DNA of 64,000 nt, taken from contig JBIICN010000009.1 of the NCBI GenBank assembly GCA_044238845.1, positions 37,069-101,068 on the forward strand, written 5' to 3'. Positions 36,056-43,581 of the stretch are shown here, in pieces. The DNA comes from UBA4416 sp044238845. Lineage in GTDB: Bacteria; Bacteroidota; Bacteroidia; B-17B0; Aurantibacillaceae. Below the pieces are notes generated by a model. It was given only the letters and a program-made list of their open reading frames with translations, was not told the DNA's origin and did not search any database. The translations under genes and the position numbers were made by a program. Within the stretch, counting starts at the first letter, position 1; every line of letters begins with the position of its first letter.

Positions 36056-36739
36056 ATGCCAAAAATAAAACCAGCAGCACATGCACCGAGCATAGATATG
36101 ACTCCAATGGTGGATTTAGCGTTCTTATTGGTTACCTTTTTCATGCTTACTGCATCATTTCGTATGGCAGAGCCTGTGATTGTGGATCCACCATCATCAG
36201 TATCTGACAAAACATTACCTGAAAACACTGTATTAATTACAGTAGATAATATTGGTAGAGCGTTTTTTGGAGTAGGAAATGGCGAAGCTAGAACTAATAC
36301 TTTAGCAAAAATGAGCGAAAAGTATGGCGTTAAATTTAACGCCGACCAAATTAAAAAATTTGGCGGTTTATCTAGCTTTGGTGTTGAGATAAAAGATTTA
36401 CCAAGGTACTTGGACGCTACAGAACCTGAGAGACTTAAGTTTCAACCTCAAAAAGGTGTTCCTTTAGATTCAATGAATAACCAATTGAGAGACTGGATTC
36501 AAATATCTGCTACTGAATTAAATGCTATCTATATGAGAAATAAAGATAAAGCAGCAGAAACAGGACAAGAGTTTAAAGGAGAAAAGCCTCGTTATGCTAT
36601 TAAAGCTGACGGTAAGGCTAAATACATTTTTGTAAAAGATGTATTTAAAACCTTTACAGATATGAAAATTTACACTTTCAATTTGATTACATCAATGGAA
36701 GGTGGGTCGTCAGTTCCAGCAGCTGAACCCAAAAAATAA
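36056..36739 (+). CDS. exbD: ExbD/TolR family protein, first copy
   Basis: This 227-residue protein has a short cytoplasmic N-terminus, then one membrane helix carrying the channel aspartate Asp20 in DMTPMVDLAFLLVTFFML, then a large periplasmic domain. Asp20 is the proton-carrying residue of ExbD/TolR. Classical ExbD is about 140 residues. This copy is about 85 longer, with extra sequence (roughly residues 70-165) inserted before the final ExbD-like KADGKAKYIFVKDVFKTFTDMKIYTFNLIT segment. The enlarged domain is usual for tandem ExbD copies in Bacteroidota, where it may contact peptidoglycan. It lies between exbB and a second exbD. Confidence 0.93.
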   Translation: MPKIKPAAHAPSIDMTPMVDLAFLLVTFFMLTASFRMAEPVIVDPPSSVSDKTLPENTVLITVDNIGRAFFGVGNGEARTNTLAKMSEKYGVKFNADQIKKFGGLSSFGVEIKDLPRYLDATEPERLKFQPQKGVPLDSMNNQLRDWIQISATELNAIYMRNKDKAAETGQEFKGEKPRYAIKADGKAKYIFVKDVFKTFTDMKIYTFNLITSMEGGSSVPAAEPKK

Positions 36740-36763
36740 TATTAATTAAAAAACTTATTTAAC

Positions 36764-37402
36764 ATGGCAGAAATAGCAGATAGCGGCGGCGGGCATGGTA
36801 AAGGCGGTAAAAAACGCGCCAAGAAACAGAGTACCCGCGTGGATATGACTCCAATGGTAGATTTAGCGTTCTTGTTATTAACGTTTTTCGTTTTAACATC
36901 AACCTTTAGTAAACCAAAAAGCATGGAGTTAAGCTTACCAGCTGAACCACCTCCTGGAAGTCCACCACCACCAGAAGTTAAAAATGGTGTTACTTTTTTA
37001 TTGACAAAGGATGATAGAATTTTTTATTACGTAGGTCAGTTTTATGCTGCTGGTAATGAAAAAGGCCTTCCGCCAACAGATTTAAAAGAAACAAATTTTA
37101 GTCCTGAGGGCTTGCACGCTTTATTAACTGAGCAAAACAAGTGGGCCATTGAAGAAATCAAAGGCTTAACTGAAAAAAACAAAAACAAACTTTTAGCAGA
37201 TACTACCTTCAAACGTATGGCGGTTGACGCAACAGCGGATACCAAAGCAATTACGGTTTTAATAAAAACTGACGATCAAGCAACGTATAGAAACGCGATT
37301 GATATGTTAGATGAGTTAAAAATTTGTAATGTTGGTAAACGTGTTTTGGGTGTTGAGATGATGGCTACTGAGTATGCACTATTACAAGAAAAAATTAGAT
37401 AA
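36764..37402 (+). CDS. exbD: ExbD/TolR family protein, second copy
   Basis: This 212-residue paralogue of the preceding protein has a longer basic, Gly-rich N-terminus (GKGGKKRAKKQ). The membrane helix follows with Asp33 in DMTPMVDLAFLLLTFFVLTSTF, and then a Pro-rich stretch (PAEPPPGSPPPPE) before the periplasmic domain, which ends KTDDQATYRNAIDMLDELKICNVGKRVLGVEM. Both copies keep the channel Asp, so both could be active; ExbB5-ExbD2 rings could be heteromeric. It starts 24 bases after the first copy and ends two bases before tonB, so all are in one operon. Confidence 0.93.
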   Translation: MAEIADSGGGHGKGGKKRAKKQSTRVDMTPMVDLAFLLLTFFVLTSTFSKPKSMELSLPAEPPPGSPPPPEVKNGVTFLLTKDDRIFYYVGQFYAAGNEKGLPPTDLKETNFSPEGLHALLTEQNKWAIEEIKGLTEKNKNKLLADTTFKRMAVDATADTKAITVLIKTDDQATYRNAIDMLDELKICNVGKRVLGVEMMATEYALLQEKIR

Positions 37403-37404
37403 TT

Positions 37405-38256
37405 ATGTTGTGGATTTTAGTAATACTAATCGGAGCAGTTTCACTTGTACTATATATAGAACAATGGAACAATGTGCAATCAGCAGATCGAAACGAAATT
37501 GTTTTTGCTGACAGAAATCAAGCATACGGTGCATATGATATTAGAAAAAAGTATGATAGAACAATCATGCTTATATTATTTAGTATGATAGCAGCAATTG
37601 GCTTAGGCTTAGGAGTAAAGTTTGTGTTAGGTTTAAAAGGTGATGAGATTGCAAAAGAGCCAGTGTTGGATATGACCACCATTGATTTAACTCCACCACC
37701 AGCGGACAAAAATGAACCACCACCACCACCGCCACCACCGCCACCACCAGTAATGGAAACGGTAAAGTTTGTGCCTCCAGTTATTAAGGATGATGCTGTG
37801 GAAACGGATCCGCCACCACCACAAGATAAATTAGCTGAAACAAATGTAAGTACCGTTACTCAAGAAGGTGATGGAGATGCAGTAGTAGTTCCATCAGAAG
37901 GAAATGGCAATGGCGTGATTGAAGAAAAAGCACCAGAGATCTTTACAGTAGTAGAAGAAATGCCAGAATTCCCAGGTGGAGCAATGGAGATGATGAAATA
38001 TATTCAAAAAAACATTCAATACCCTCAAATGGCTAAAGAAGCTGGTTTAAGTGGTAAATGTTTCTTGAAATTTGTTGTTAATGGAAGCGGAAACATTACA
38101 GATGTACAAGTGTTAAAAGGTGTACCTGGATGTGGAGAATGCGACAGAGAAGCAATTCGTGTTGTGAAATCAATGCCAAACTGGAAAGCTGGAAAACAAA
38201 ACGGTAGATCGGTATCGGTATTCTTTAACTTACCTATCAATTTCCAATTAAGATAA
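37405..38256 (+). CDS. tonB: TonB energy-transducing protein
   Basis: This 283-residue protein has an N-terminal segment with one short hydrophobic helix (1-18) and a DRNQAYGAYDIRKKYDRT motif typical of Bacteroidota TonB. A second membrane helix follows (about 52-75), then an uninterrupted Pro tract (PPPPPPPPPP near residue 110) with KFVPPVIKDD, and a C-terminal TonB domain (about 190-283). This ends with EFPGGAMEMMKYIQKNIQYPQMAKEAG, GKCFLKFVVNGSG and REAIRVVKSMPNWKAGKQNG. It links the ExbBD motor to TonB-dependent outer-membrane receptors. The Pro tract is encoded by CCA/CCG repeats and is a likely site of length variation. It is followed by a strong terminator. Confidence 0.95.
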   Translation: MLWILVILIGAVSLVLYIEQWNNVQSADRNEIVFADRNQAYGAYDIRKKYDRTIMLILFSMIAAIGLGLGVKFVLGLKGDEIAKEPVLDMTTIDLTPPPADKNEPPPPPPPPPPPVMETVKFVPPVIKDDAVETDPPPPQDKLAETNVSTVTQEGDGDAVVVPSEGNGNGVIEEKAPEIFTVVEEMPEFPGGAMEMMKYIQKNIQYPQMAKEAGLSGKCFLKFVVNGSGNITDVQVLKGVPGCGECDREAIRVVKSMPNWKAGKQNGRSVSVFFNLPINFQLR

Positions 38257-38274
38257 TTGAATCGTTCATTATAA

Positions 38275-38308
38275 AAATCCCTCTCCTAATAAGAGAGGGA
38301 TTTTTTTT
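38275..38308 (+). terminator. Intrinsic terminator after tonB
   Basis: ATCCCTCTC pairs with GAGAGGGAT around a 7-base loop, followed by eight T. Confidence 0.9.
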
Positions 38309-38371
38309 GTCATGCTGTCCGCCAGCTGGCGGATCAGCATCTCACAGACCCTGAAACAAGTTCAGGGTGAC
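38309..38371. repeat. REP-like element with perfect palindrome
   Basis: Two signatures are joined. The first is GTCATGCTG followed by the perfect 16-bp palindrome TCCGCCAGCTGGCGGA (38318-38333) and CAGCAT. The second is GACCCTGAAACAAG...CAGGGTGAC, which shares its core with the element at 34864-34919. Its left boundary touches the tonB terminator. Confidence 0.75.
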
Positions 38372-38399
38372 TAATCATTAAAATATAATACAAAAGCTT

Positions 38400-38621
38400 A
38401 TGAAAAAATCACCAATAGAATTAATTAATCTTGTATTTAGTGGCATGATGGTAATACTAACGTTTACAGGTGCCATTGTGTTTTTGTTTACTGATTTAAT
38501 GAGCGACAGAGCTTTTGGAAACAAACGTATTGTTTTAGGGTTTGTGTTTTTAGCATATGCGATATATCGTTCATATAGAATGTATGCAGCATTTAAAAGC
38601 GAAAAAAACAGTAAAGAATAA
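38400..38621 (+). CDS. Small two-helix membrane protein of the TonB operon region
   Basis: This 73-residue protein has two membrane helices (about 10-31 and 41-58) and a basic C-terminal tail (YRMYAAFKSEKNSKE). Similar small proteins often follow tonB in Bacteroidota, usually before a PstS-like substrate-binding protein, which is missing here. A terminator and a REP-like element separate it from tonB, so it is probably transcribed separately or by read-through. The clean start and the bidirectional terminator downstream support it as a real gene. Function is unknown. Confidence 0.65.
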   Translation: MKKSPIELINLVFSGMMVILTFTGAIVFLFTDLMSDRAFGNKRIVLGFVFLAYAIYRSYRMYAAFKSEKNSKE

Positions 38622-38634
38622 GTAATATTGATTT

Positions 38635-38676
38635 TAAAAATAAAGGCTTCACAATTTGCGAAGCCTTTATTTTTTT
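38635..38676. terminator. Bidirectional terminator
   Basis: AATAAAGGCTTC pairs with GAAGCCTTTATT around a 9-base loop, with T runs on the right and A runs on the left. It serves the small membrane gene and the convergent PhnA-like gene. Confidence 0.88.
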
Positions 38677-39232
38677 AGTTTTTCTTTACAAATTTGCAAA
38701 GAATAACAATAGTTTGATCGTTAATTTTCCCTTCAATCTGTTCAACATTATCGTGAACTAATTTTATTTTTTTTACAACAGTTCCTTTTGATGCTGTAAA
38801 GTTGGTTCCTTTTACATTTAAGGCTTGAGTCAAAACAATGGTGTCACCGTTTTCTAAAGTGTTTCCAAAGGCATCTTTGTGAATATCTGCTACTTCAAAT
38901 GCACTAAGTGCCCATTGAGTAACACTTTCATCTAAATCAACAGAGCTAATTAAATTGTTTGCCCAATCTTCTTCTTTATAATTTTGTAAAATTCTAAAAC
39001 TCAATGCTTGTACGCTAGGTTCTGGGCTCCAAATACTACCTTCTAAACAACGCCAGTGAAAACTTGCCTCTTTACTATCAATTGCGTTTAAACAAGTGTT
39101 GCATAATGCCACTTGGTTTTCGATGGATTCATCATTTTTTGGAGACACTGTATAATCATGAGTAGCAGTTTCGCTATTACATAATTCACACAATTCTCCG
39201 TTTCGTTCTTTAAGTTTTTGGCTAATTGACAT
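38675..39232 (-). CDS. PhnA (YjdM) family protein
   Basis: This 185-residue cytoplasmic protein has an N-terminal zinc-ribbon (C15-x-x-C18 in ELCELCNS and C44-x-x-C47 in LCNTC), a middle helical segment, and the conserved C-terminal PhnA domain (DAFGNTLENGDTIVLTQALNVKG, TASKGTVVKKIKL, ILCKFVKK). The family was once thought to be phosphonoacetate hydrolase, but the name is historical and the function is not settled. This version is longer than the approximately 110-residue E. coli protein because of the middle insertion, a form common in Bacteroidota. A TACTTTTG box 36 bases upstream supports the start. Confidence 0.9.
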   Translation of the reverse strand: MSISQKLKERNGELCELCNSETATHDYTVSPKNDESIENQVALCNTCLNAIDSKEASFHWRCLEGSIWSPEPSVQALSFRILQNYKEEDWANNLISSVDLDESVTQWALSAFEVADIHKDAFGNTLENGDTIVLTQALNVKGTNFTASKGTVVKKIKLVHDNVEQIEGKINDQTIVILCKFVKKN

Positions 39233-39267
39233 AGGTTGAGGTAAAAAGGTATATATTTTTGAAAGGT

Positions 39268-39275
39268 CAAAAGTA
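39268..39275 (-). promoter_or_regulatory. -7 box for the PhnA-like gene
   Basis: The minus strand reads TACTTTTG, an exact TAnnTTTG match, 35 bases upstream of the ATG at 39232. Confidence 0.55.
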
Positions 39276-39298
39276 TAAGTTTATTTTATATGAGAAGA

Positions 39299-39754
39299 TT
39301 ATTTTTTCCTGATATAAATCTCATTTTTTGCAATGGCATATAAATCGCCAGTTTTCGAATAAATTTTTATGGTATAAGATTTTATGAAAACACTGTTTTT
39401 GTTTAACGCTTCTTCAACTTCATTAATCATCTCATCTGTTATCGAGATGTGATAATACAAATCAGTTCTGCCAGGCCTTAAAAATTGTATGCTTGCTCCC
39501 TTTAGCCAAACACTAATATGATAACCTTTATGTTTTAATAGTTGTCCAAATAGCATCGCATAAAAAGGATCAGTAGCGGTATAAATTGTGCCTCCAAATA
39601 TCGCCTTTCCGAAATTAAGAGTCATTAAACTGCGGTTAATTTTTACATCTGCCCCACGAAAATTTTTATGAATTTTTTGAACCCAAATGCGTTGCAGCAG
39701 TAAAGGTGGATACAAGCGCATGCCCCATTTCAAACTATTTTCTGATGCCGTCAT
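39299..39754 (-). CDS. DUF4442 HotDog-fold protein
   Basis: This 151-residue protein carries the DUF4442 pattern, a HotDog fold related to acyl-CoA thioesterases: an N-terminal KWGMRLYPPLLLQRIWVQKIHKNFRGADVKI segment, TLNFGKAIFGGTIYTATDPFYAMLF, then WLKGASIQFLRPGRTDLYY. The Gly-rich helix start and the Asp in TATDP are typical. Substrate is unknown. The 5' end overlaps the 3' end of the upstream AraC-type regulator by 20 bases, so the two genes are translationally coupled. Confidence 0.85.
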   Translation of the reverse strand: MTASENSLKWGMRLYPPLLLQRIWVQKIHKNFRGADVKINRSLMTLNFGKAIFGGTIYTATDPFYAMLFGQLLKHKGYHISVWLKGASIQFLRPGRTDLYYHISITDEMINEVEEALNKNSVFIKSYTIKIYSKTGDLYAIAKNEIYIRKK

Positions 39755-40619
39755 TTGTTGTTGTGTTTAAAAATTGAATAGGAGTTTGTCCAGAGTGTTT
39801 TTTAAAGAAACGAGAAAAATACGAATTATCCTCATATCCAATCTCTGAAGCTATTTCAGAAACATTGTGTTTTTTATGAATGAGTAATCTTTTTGCCTCT
39901 AGTATAATACGTTCGGCAATCAAATCAGAGGTTGTTTTGTTTAAACATTCTTTACAAATGCGATTTAAATGTTTTTCGCTAATGTGCATTAAAAGAGCAT
40001 ATTGGTGAGGGTATTTTTTTGTTTTAAAGTGTATATCTATAAAGCGCTCGAGTTTTCTAAGTTTTATTAAATAAGATTCATTTTCGTTTTGTGTTGCGGG
40101 TAAGTAGTGTCGAGATAATTCTATATAAACCAAAGAAATTAAGGCGTGAATTTTCTCATATTTAAGTAATTCGTTAGTCTGGTATTCTTGAGTGATGCTT
40201 TTAAAAATTGATTCTATCCAATGGAGTGTTTTTTTATTTAATAGAACCAGCGGTGGATTATGAGTGGAATTAAAGAAGGGGTAATCTAAAACACTAGTTA
40301 ATGTAAATCCTTTATCATAAAAGTCCCCCGTATGAAAAAACACATAGCCATCTATATCTTTTGATAATATCCAATGATGCATTTGCCCAGGTTTCATCAT
40401 AAATACAACACCAGGTTTTATGTCGTACCTATTAAAATCTATTTCATGTGTTCCACTTCCTTTTGTAAAAAGAACAATCAAATAGAAATCATGCTTGTGC
40501 GGCTCAGTAACTATATGATGATGTTTAATGTGAGGTATAAAATAGTTGGCATAAAAATCAGTATTTAAAGTTTCTTCTTTAAAGTGTTTGATATTATATA
40601 TTGGCAACAATTTTTTCAC
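39735..40619 (-). CDS. AraC family transcriptional regulator
   Basis: This 294-residue protein has an N-terminal cupin-like sensor domain (about 30-110, HKHDFYLIVLFTKGSGTHEIDF, PGVVFMMKPGQMHHW) and a C-terminal pair of helix-turn-helix motifs (about 190-290). The second HTH shows the AraC signature VSEIASEIGYEDNSYFSRFFKKHSGQTPIQF. It should bind DNA in response to a small ligand bound in the cupin. The overlapping DUF4442 gene downstream is a probable co-transcribed partner. The divergent DUF983 gene is a possible target. The ligand is unknown. Confidence 0.93.
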   Translation of the reverse strand: MKKLLPIYNIKHFKEETLNTDFYANYFIPHIKHHHIVTEPHKHDFYLIVLFTKGSGTHEIDFNRYDIKPGVVFMMKPGQMHHWILSKDIDGYVFFHTGDFYDKGFTLTSVLDYPFFNSTHNPPLVLLNKKTLHWIESIFKSITQEYQTNELLKYEKIHALISLVYIELSRHYLPATQNENESYLIKLRKLERFIDIHFKTKKYPHQYALLMHISEKHLNRICKECLNKTTSDLIAERIILEAKRLLIHKKHNVSEIASEIGYEDNSYFSRFFKKHSGQTPIQFLNTTTNDGIRK

Positions 40620-40722
40620 TATATAAATATACTAAAATGTCTTTATTGTGCTATACAATGTTATTTTAATTATATTACTGCAGCTACTCTAATGAGTAAT
40701 TTTACCTATATAAACAAATAAT

Positions 40723-41100
40723 ATGAAAGATATTAGTAATTCAACACCTACCAAGGGTAATTTAATAAAATTGATTCTTAAAGAAAAATGTCCGAATTGT
40801 GGAAAAGGTAATGTGTATCAAAAAAAGAAACATCTGTTGGAATTACCTATCATGAATGACAGATGTGCTGATTGCAATTATTATTTTGATAGAGAGCCTG
40901 GTTATTTTTTGGGAGCTATGTATATTAGCTACGGATTAGCTGTGTTGCAAGGAATTATTACTTTTTTAATGCTTTATTTTTTCTTACCAAATACTCCTAC
41001 CATTTGGGTTGTTTTAATGATATTGGCTGTTATTTTCCTATTTTCTTTAAAAAACTATAAACTGTCAAGGATTATATATATCCATATTTTTCCCTACTAA
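40723..41100 (+). CDS. DUF983 family membrane protein
   Basis: This 125-residue protein has an N-terminal zinc-ribbon-like region (KCPNCGKGNVY near residues 23-33 and RCADCNYYFDREPGYFLGAMYISYG at about 47-71) and two or three membrane helices. The CPxCGKG...C-x-x-C...E-PG-F..GAMY order is the DUF983 signature. The function of the family is unknown. The last residues (RIIYIHIFPY) are as expected for the family, so the gene appears complete. It is divergent from the AraC regulator, with about 100 bases between the starts. Confidence 0.88.
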   Translation: MKDISNSTPTKGNLIKLILKEKCPNCGKGNVYQKKKHLLELPIMNDRCADCNYYFDREPGYFLGAMYISYGLAVLQGIITFLMLYFFLPNTPTIWVVLMILAVIFLFSLKNYKLSRIIYIHIFPY

Positions 41101-41174
41101 ATAAAGGAGCTATTTTTTGTATTGGTTTATGGAATTTGTTTTTTGATGGCATCTAAATAGTAAAAACAAATACT

Positions 41175-41744
41175 ATGGAAATTTCAATTCAAAAACCTTG
41201 TCACGAAAATTGGGAAGCAATGACTCCAAACGAACAAGGTGCCTTTTGCGGTAAATGTGTAAAAACAGTCGTTGATTTTAGTCATAAAACAATCGATGAA
41301 ATCAAAGATTTTTTTATTGGTAAACAAACCGAAAAAGTATGCGGCCGTTTTGAAAAGACACAATTAACTTCTTTAAGTTTTGATACATTTTATAATGAGT
41401 TTAAAGGATTTCATTTCACAAAACGTTTTGCCGTTATTCTGTATTTCACATTTGGTATGTGGTTATTTAATGCATCATCTGCTAGCGCTCAAACACAGCA
41501 GCCGATAAAAGGAGACGTAAAAGTTGACCATAATATTATGGGAGGTGTAAGAATTCAACCAGTGTCTCAAGACACTTCAAAAACTTGTACAAACCCTAAT
41601 AAAGATTCAACGGTTATTAAAGGAAAAGTGAAATATAGAAAAGTGAATTTAAAACCTGCTCAAGAAATGAAAATAGGTAAAGTGGAAGCCAAGCCATTAA
41701 AAAACGAAGCACCTCAAGAGCAAAAACCAAAAACTAAGAAGTAA
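41175..41744 (+). CDS. Uncharacterised protein with N-terminal Cys motif
   Basis: This 189-residue protein opens with a pattern seen widely in Bacteroidota: IQKPCHENWEAM, then GAFCGKCVKTVVDFS, then a CGRF segment, placing cysteines at 9, 25, 28 and 56. The spacing would suit a metal or iron-sulfur site. A membrane helix (about residues 82-105) ends in a signal-peptidase-like ASSASAQ, then a Lys/Pro-rich tail follows. The N-terminal part would therefore be cytoplasmic and the tail periplasmic. The function of the family is not known to me. Full-length relatives often carry a carboxypeptidase-like or CarbopepD_reg domain in the tail, which is not evident here. The gene ends at a strong bidirectional terminator. 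Confidence 0.7.
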   Translation: MEISIQKPCHENWEAMTPNEQGAFCGKCVKTVVDFSHKTIDEIKDFFIGKQTEKVCGRFEKTQLTSLSFDTFYNEFKGFHFTKRFAVILYFTFGMWLFNASSASAQTQQPIKGDVKVDHNIMGGVRIQPVSQDTSKTCTNPNKDSTVIKGKVKYRKVNLKPAQEMKIGKVEAKPLKNEAPQEQKPKTKK

Positions 41745-41756
41745 CATAATGGCATA

Positions 41757-41790
41757 AAAAATCCCTATGAAACAAATCATAGGGATTTTA
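41757..41790. terminator. Bidirectional terminator
   Basis: AAATCCCTATGA pairs with TCATAGGGATTT around a 6-base loop between two convergent genes, with an A run on the left and T-rich sequence on the right. Confidence 0.85.
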
Positions 41791-41808
41791 TAAATTTTAT
41801 GGATTTAA

Positions 41809-42729
41809 TTAATCTAAACGTAAACTTGTATTACCAATAATGACTCCGTCGCAAACTACTTCAATAATATAATTACCTGCCACTAATGGATCTTTACCTT
41901 CGCAATATGTAACTCCACTAATTTCGGCATTTGCATAATTTAAAGCTTGTTTACCAGCAAAATAACCACTTGATTTATCAAAAGTAAAACGATAATTATC
42001 GTCGTAGTTTTTTGCCATTTCTTTACCATCTGGAGTAACAATTCTTACAAACACTGTTTTTTCACCAGCTTTGGCAATTTTATTTTCTCCTAATGAGAAT
42101 GATACTTTAATTTTTTCGGCACGTGATGCTTTGCTGGTTTCACTTTCTTTTTTTCCTCCACTTTTAAATTTCACTCCTTTTGCAGTAATATTAAAGCAAG
42201 TTAAAATAGAACCCTTTTGAATGGTTGCTTTTAAATCATCTTTTTCTTTATTTAAAGTTGTTGTTTTGCCTTTTTCTGTATCTAGTTCTTTTATCACATT
42301 ATCTTTTTCAACAATTAATGTTTTGTTTAAAGTACCTAATGAATCAATAGTTCTAACATAGCCTCTCATAATTTGACGTAACGTTTCAGATTCCTTTTTT
42401 AATTTAGAAATGATGTAGGCGTCTCCTTTATGTTTTTCTGCGTCTTCTAGTAATTGGGCAATTTCGGCTTTTTTTGCATCAATTTCGGCTTGTAAGGCTT
42501 TATCATTGGTTTGTAAATTGCCGTAATCTTTTTGAAGTTGTAATAATTCGCCTTTTACGTTATCACGTTCAACTATAACTTGCTCTTTTACAATAATTTC
42601 GTTTGCCGCTTTGTTTTTTTCTTGTGTGTACATCCAAAATGTAACCGCATTAGTAATTGCCAATAATGCAATTAATATCCACAATAGTCCTGATTTTTTT
42701 CTATTCTCGTTAGATGTATTTTCCTCCAT
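41809..42729 (-). CDS. Membrane-anchored coiled-coil protein of unknown function
   Basis: This 306-residue protein has one N-terminal membrane helix (about 13-33), a long coiled coil (about 35-170: heptad-like runs such as ELLQLQKDYGNLQTNDKALQAEIDAKKAEIAQLLED) and a C-terminal beta-rich domain (about 175-306: VSFSLGENKIAKAGEKTVFVRIVTPDGKEM). The topology places the coil and the C-terminal domain in the periplasm. Proteins with this layout recur in Bacteroidota and are often mislabelled as chromosome-partitioning proteins. I see no ParA motif. It has its own TAATTTTG box and lies downstream of the two-component genes. Function is unknown. Confidence 0.75.
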   Translation of the reverse strand: MEENTSNENRKKSGLLWILIALLAITNAVTFWMYTQEKNKAANEIIVKEQVIVERDNVKGELLQLQKDYGNLQTNDKALQAEIDAKKAEIAQLLEDAEKHKGDAYIISKLKKESETLRQIMRGYVRTIDSLGTLNKTLIVEKDNVIKELDTEKGKTTTLNKEKDDLKATIQKGSILTCFNITAKGVKFKSGGKKESETSKASRAEKIKVSFSLGENKIAKAGEKTVFVRIVTPDGKEMAKNYDDNYRFTFDKSSGYFAGKQALNYANAEISGVTYCEGKDPLVAGNYIIEVVCDGVIIGNTSLRLD

Positions 42730-42748
42730 TACAAAATAATATTTACCC

Positions 42749-42756
42749 CAAAATTA
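42749..42756 (-). promoter_or_regulatory. -7 box for the coiled-coil protein gene
   Basis: The minus strand reads TAATTTTG, matching TAnnTTTG, about 20 bases upstream of the ATG at 42729. Confidence 0.5.
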
Positions 42757-42827
42757 GTATAAAAACATAAGCCAATAGCGAAAGTTTTTCACTAAGGATT
42801 CTTAATTAGTTTATTTTAACGTATTGA

Positions 42828-43580
42828 TTAACTGACAAATTGGGTTATTTTCGATAATAAAACATCAACTTTGTCGGACGAAACAGCAATATCGTGTGTT
42901 TTATCAATTACTAAATAACCTCCGTTTGATTTAACGTAATCGCTAATATGCGTTAAATTTACGATAAACGATTTATGACATCTAAAAAATTCCGAATTGT
43001 CTTCCAATAATGTTTCAAAGCTTTTTAAGCCTTTACTGATTGTCATTGTTTTATTGTCTTTTAAAAACACTTTCGTATAAGAACCATCTGCTTGAAAAAA
43101 TAAAATATCAGAGGTTTCGACAAACGAAGTTGTATTAAGGGTGTTTAAAGCAATTTTTTTGGAAGTAGAACTTTTTAAATTTTCTTTTAATACAGAATAG
43201 GTGGCTTTATGACGATTTTTATTTCGCTCAAATAAAGTCATGGCGTTTTTTAAATCATCCACTTCAATTGGTTTTAGTAAATAATCAACGGCAGATAATT
43301 TGAAGGCTTGTATTGCATAACGATTATAGGCAGTTACAAAAATGATAGAAAAATTGATTTCATTTTCATCAAAAAAATCTAACAGCTCTAAACCACTATG
43401 TCCGGGCATTTCAATGTCTAAAAAAACAATATCTGGTTTATGTTTTCTAATGGCTTTTACGCCAGTTGGTAAATCCTTACATAAATCAACGGTTTCAACA
43501 TTATCACAATATTCAGCAACCATACCTTGTAGTAAGGTTCTTGCCATTTCTTCATCATCTATAATAATTGCTTTGTACAT
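42828..43580 (-). CDS. LytTR-family response regulator
   Basis: This 250-residue protein has a receiver domain with the acidic pair Asp8/Asp9, phospho-acceptor Asp55 (VFLDIEMPG), Thr83 and Lys103 (LLKPIE). A C-terminal LytTR DNA-binding domain follows (about 145-250, FVETSDILFFQADGSYTKVFL, FFRCHKSFIVNLTHISDYVKSNGGYL). LytTR proteins bind pairs of direct repeats about 21-22 bp apart. It starts one base after the stop of the sensor kinase gene, so the two form an operon and a cognate pair. The likely targets are the three divergent secreted-protein genes that begin at 46774, each preceded by 21-bp tandem repeats. The site match is my reading, not proven. Confidence 0.95.
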   Translation of the reverse strand: MYKAIIIDDEEMARTLLQGMVAEYCDNVETVDLCKDLPTGVKAIRKHKPDIVFLDIEMPGHSGLELLDFFDENEINFSIIFVTAYNRYAIQAFKLSAVDYLLKPIEVDDLKNAMTLFERNKNRHKATYSVLKENLKSSTSKKIALNTLNTTSFVETSDILFFQADGSYTKVFLKDNKTMTISKGLKSFETLLEDNSEFFRCHKSFIVNLTHISDYVKSNGGYLVIDKTHDIAVSSDKVDVLLSKITQFVS

Positions 43581-43581
43581 G

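Noticed and set aside
41041..41100. Possible truncation of the DUF983 gene
   Set aside because: Its 125 residues and the HIFPY end are within the usual family range. No continuing homologous frame was seen downstream.
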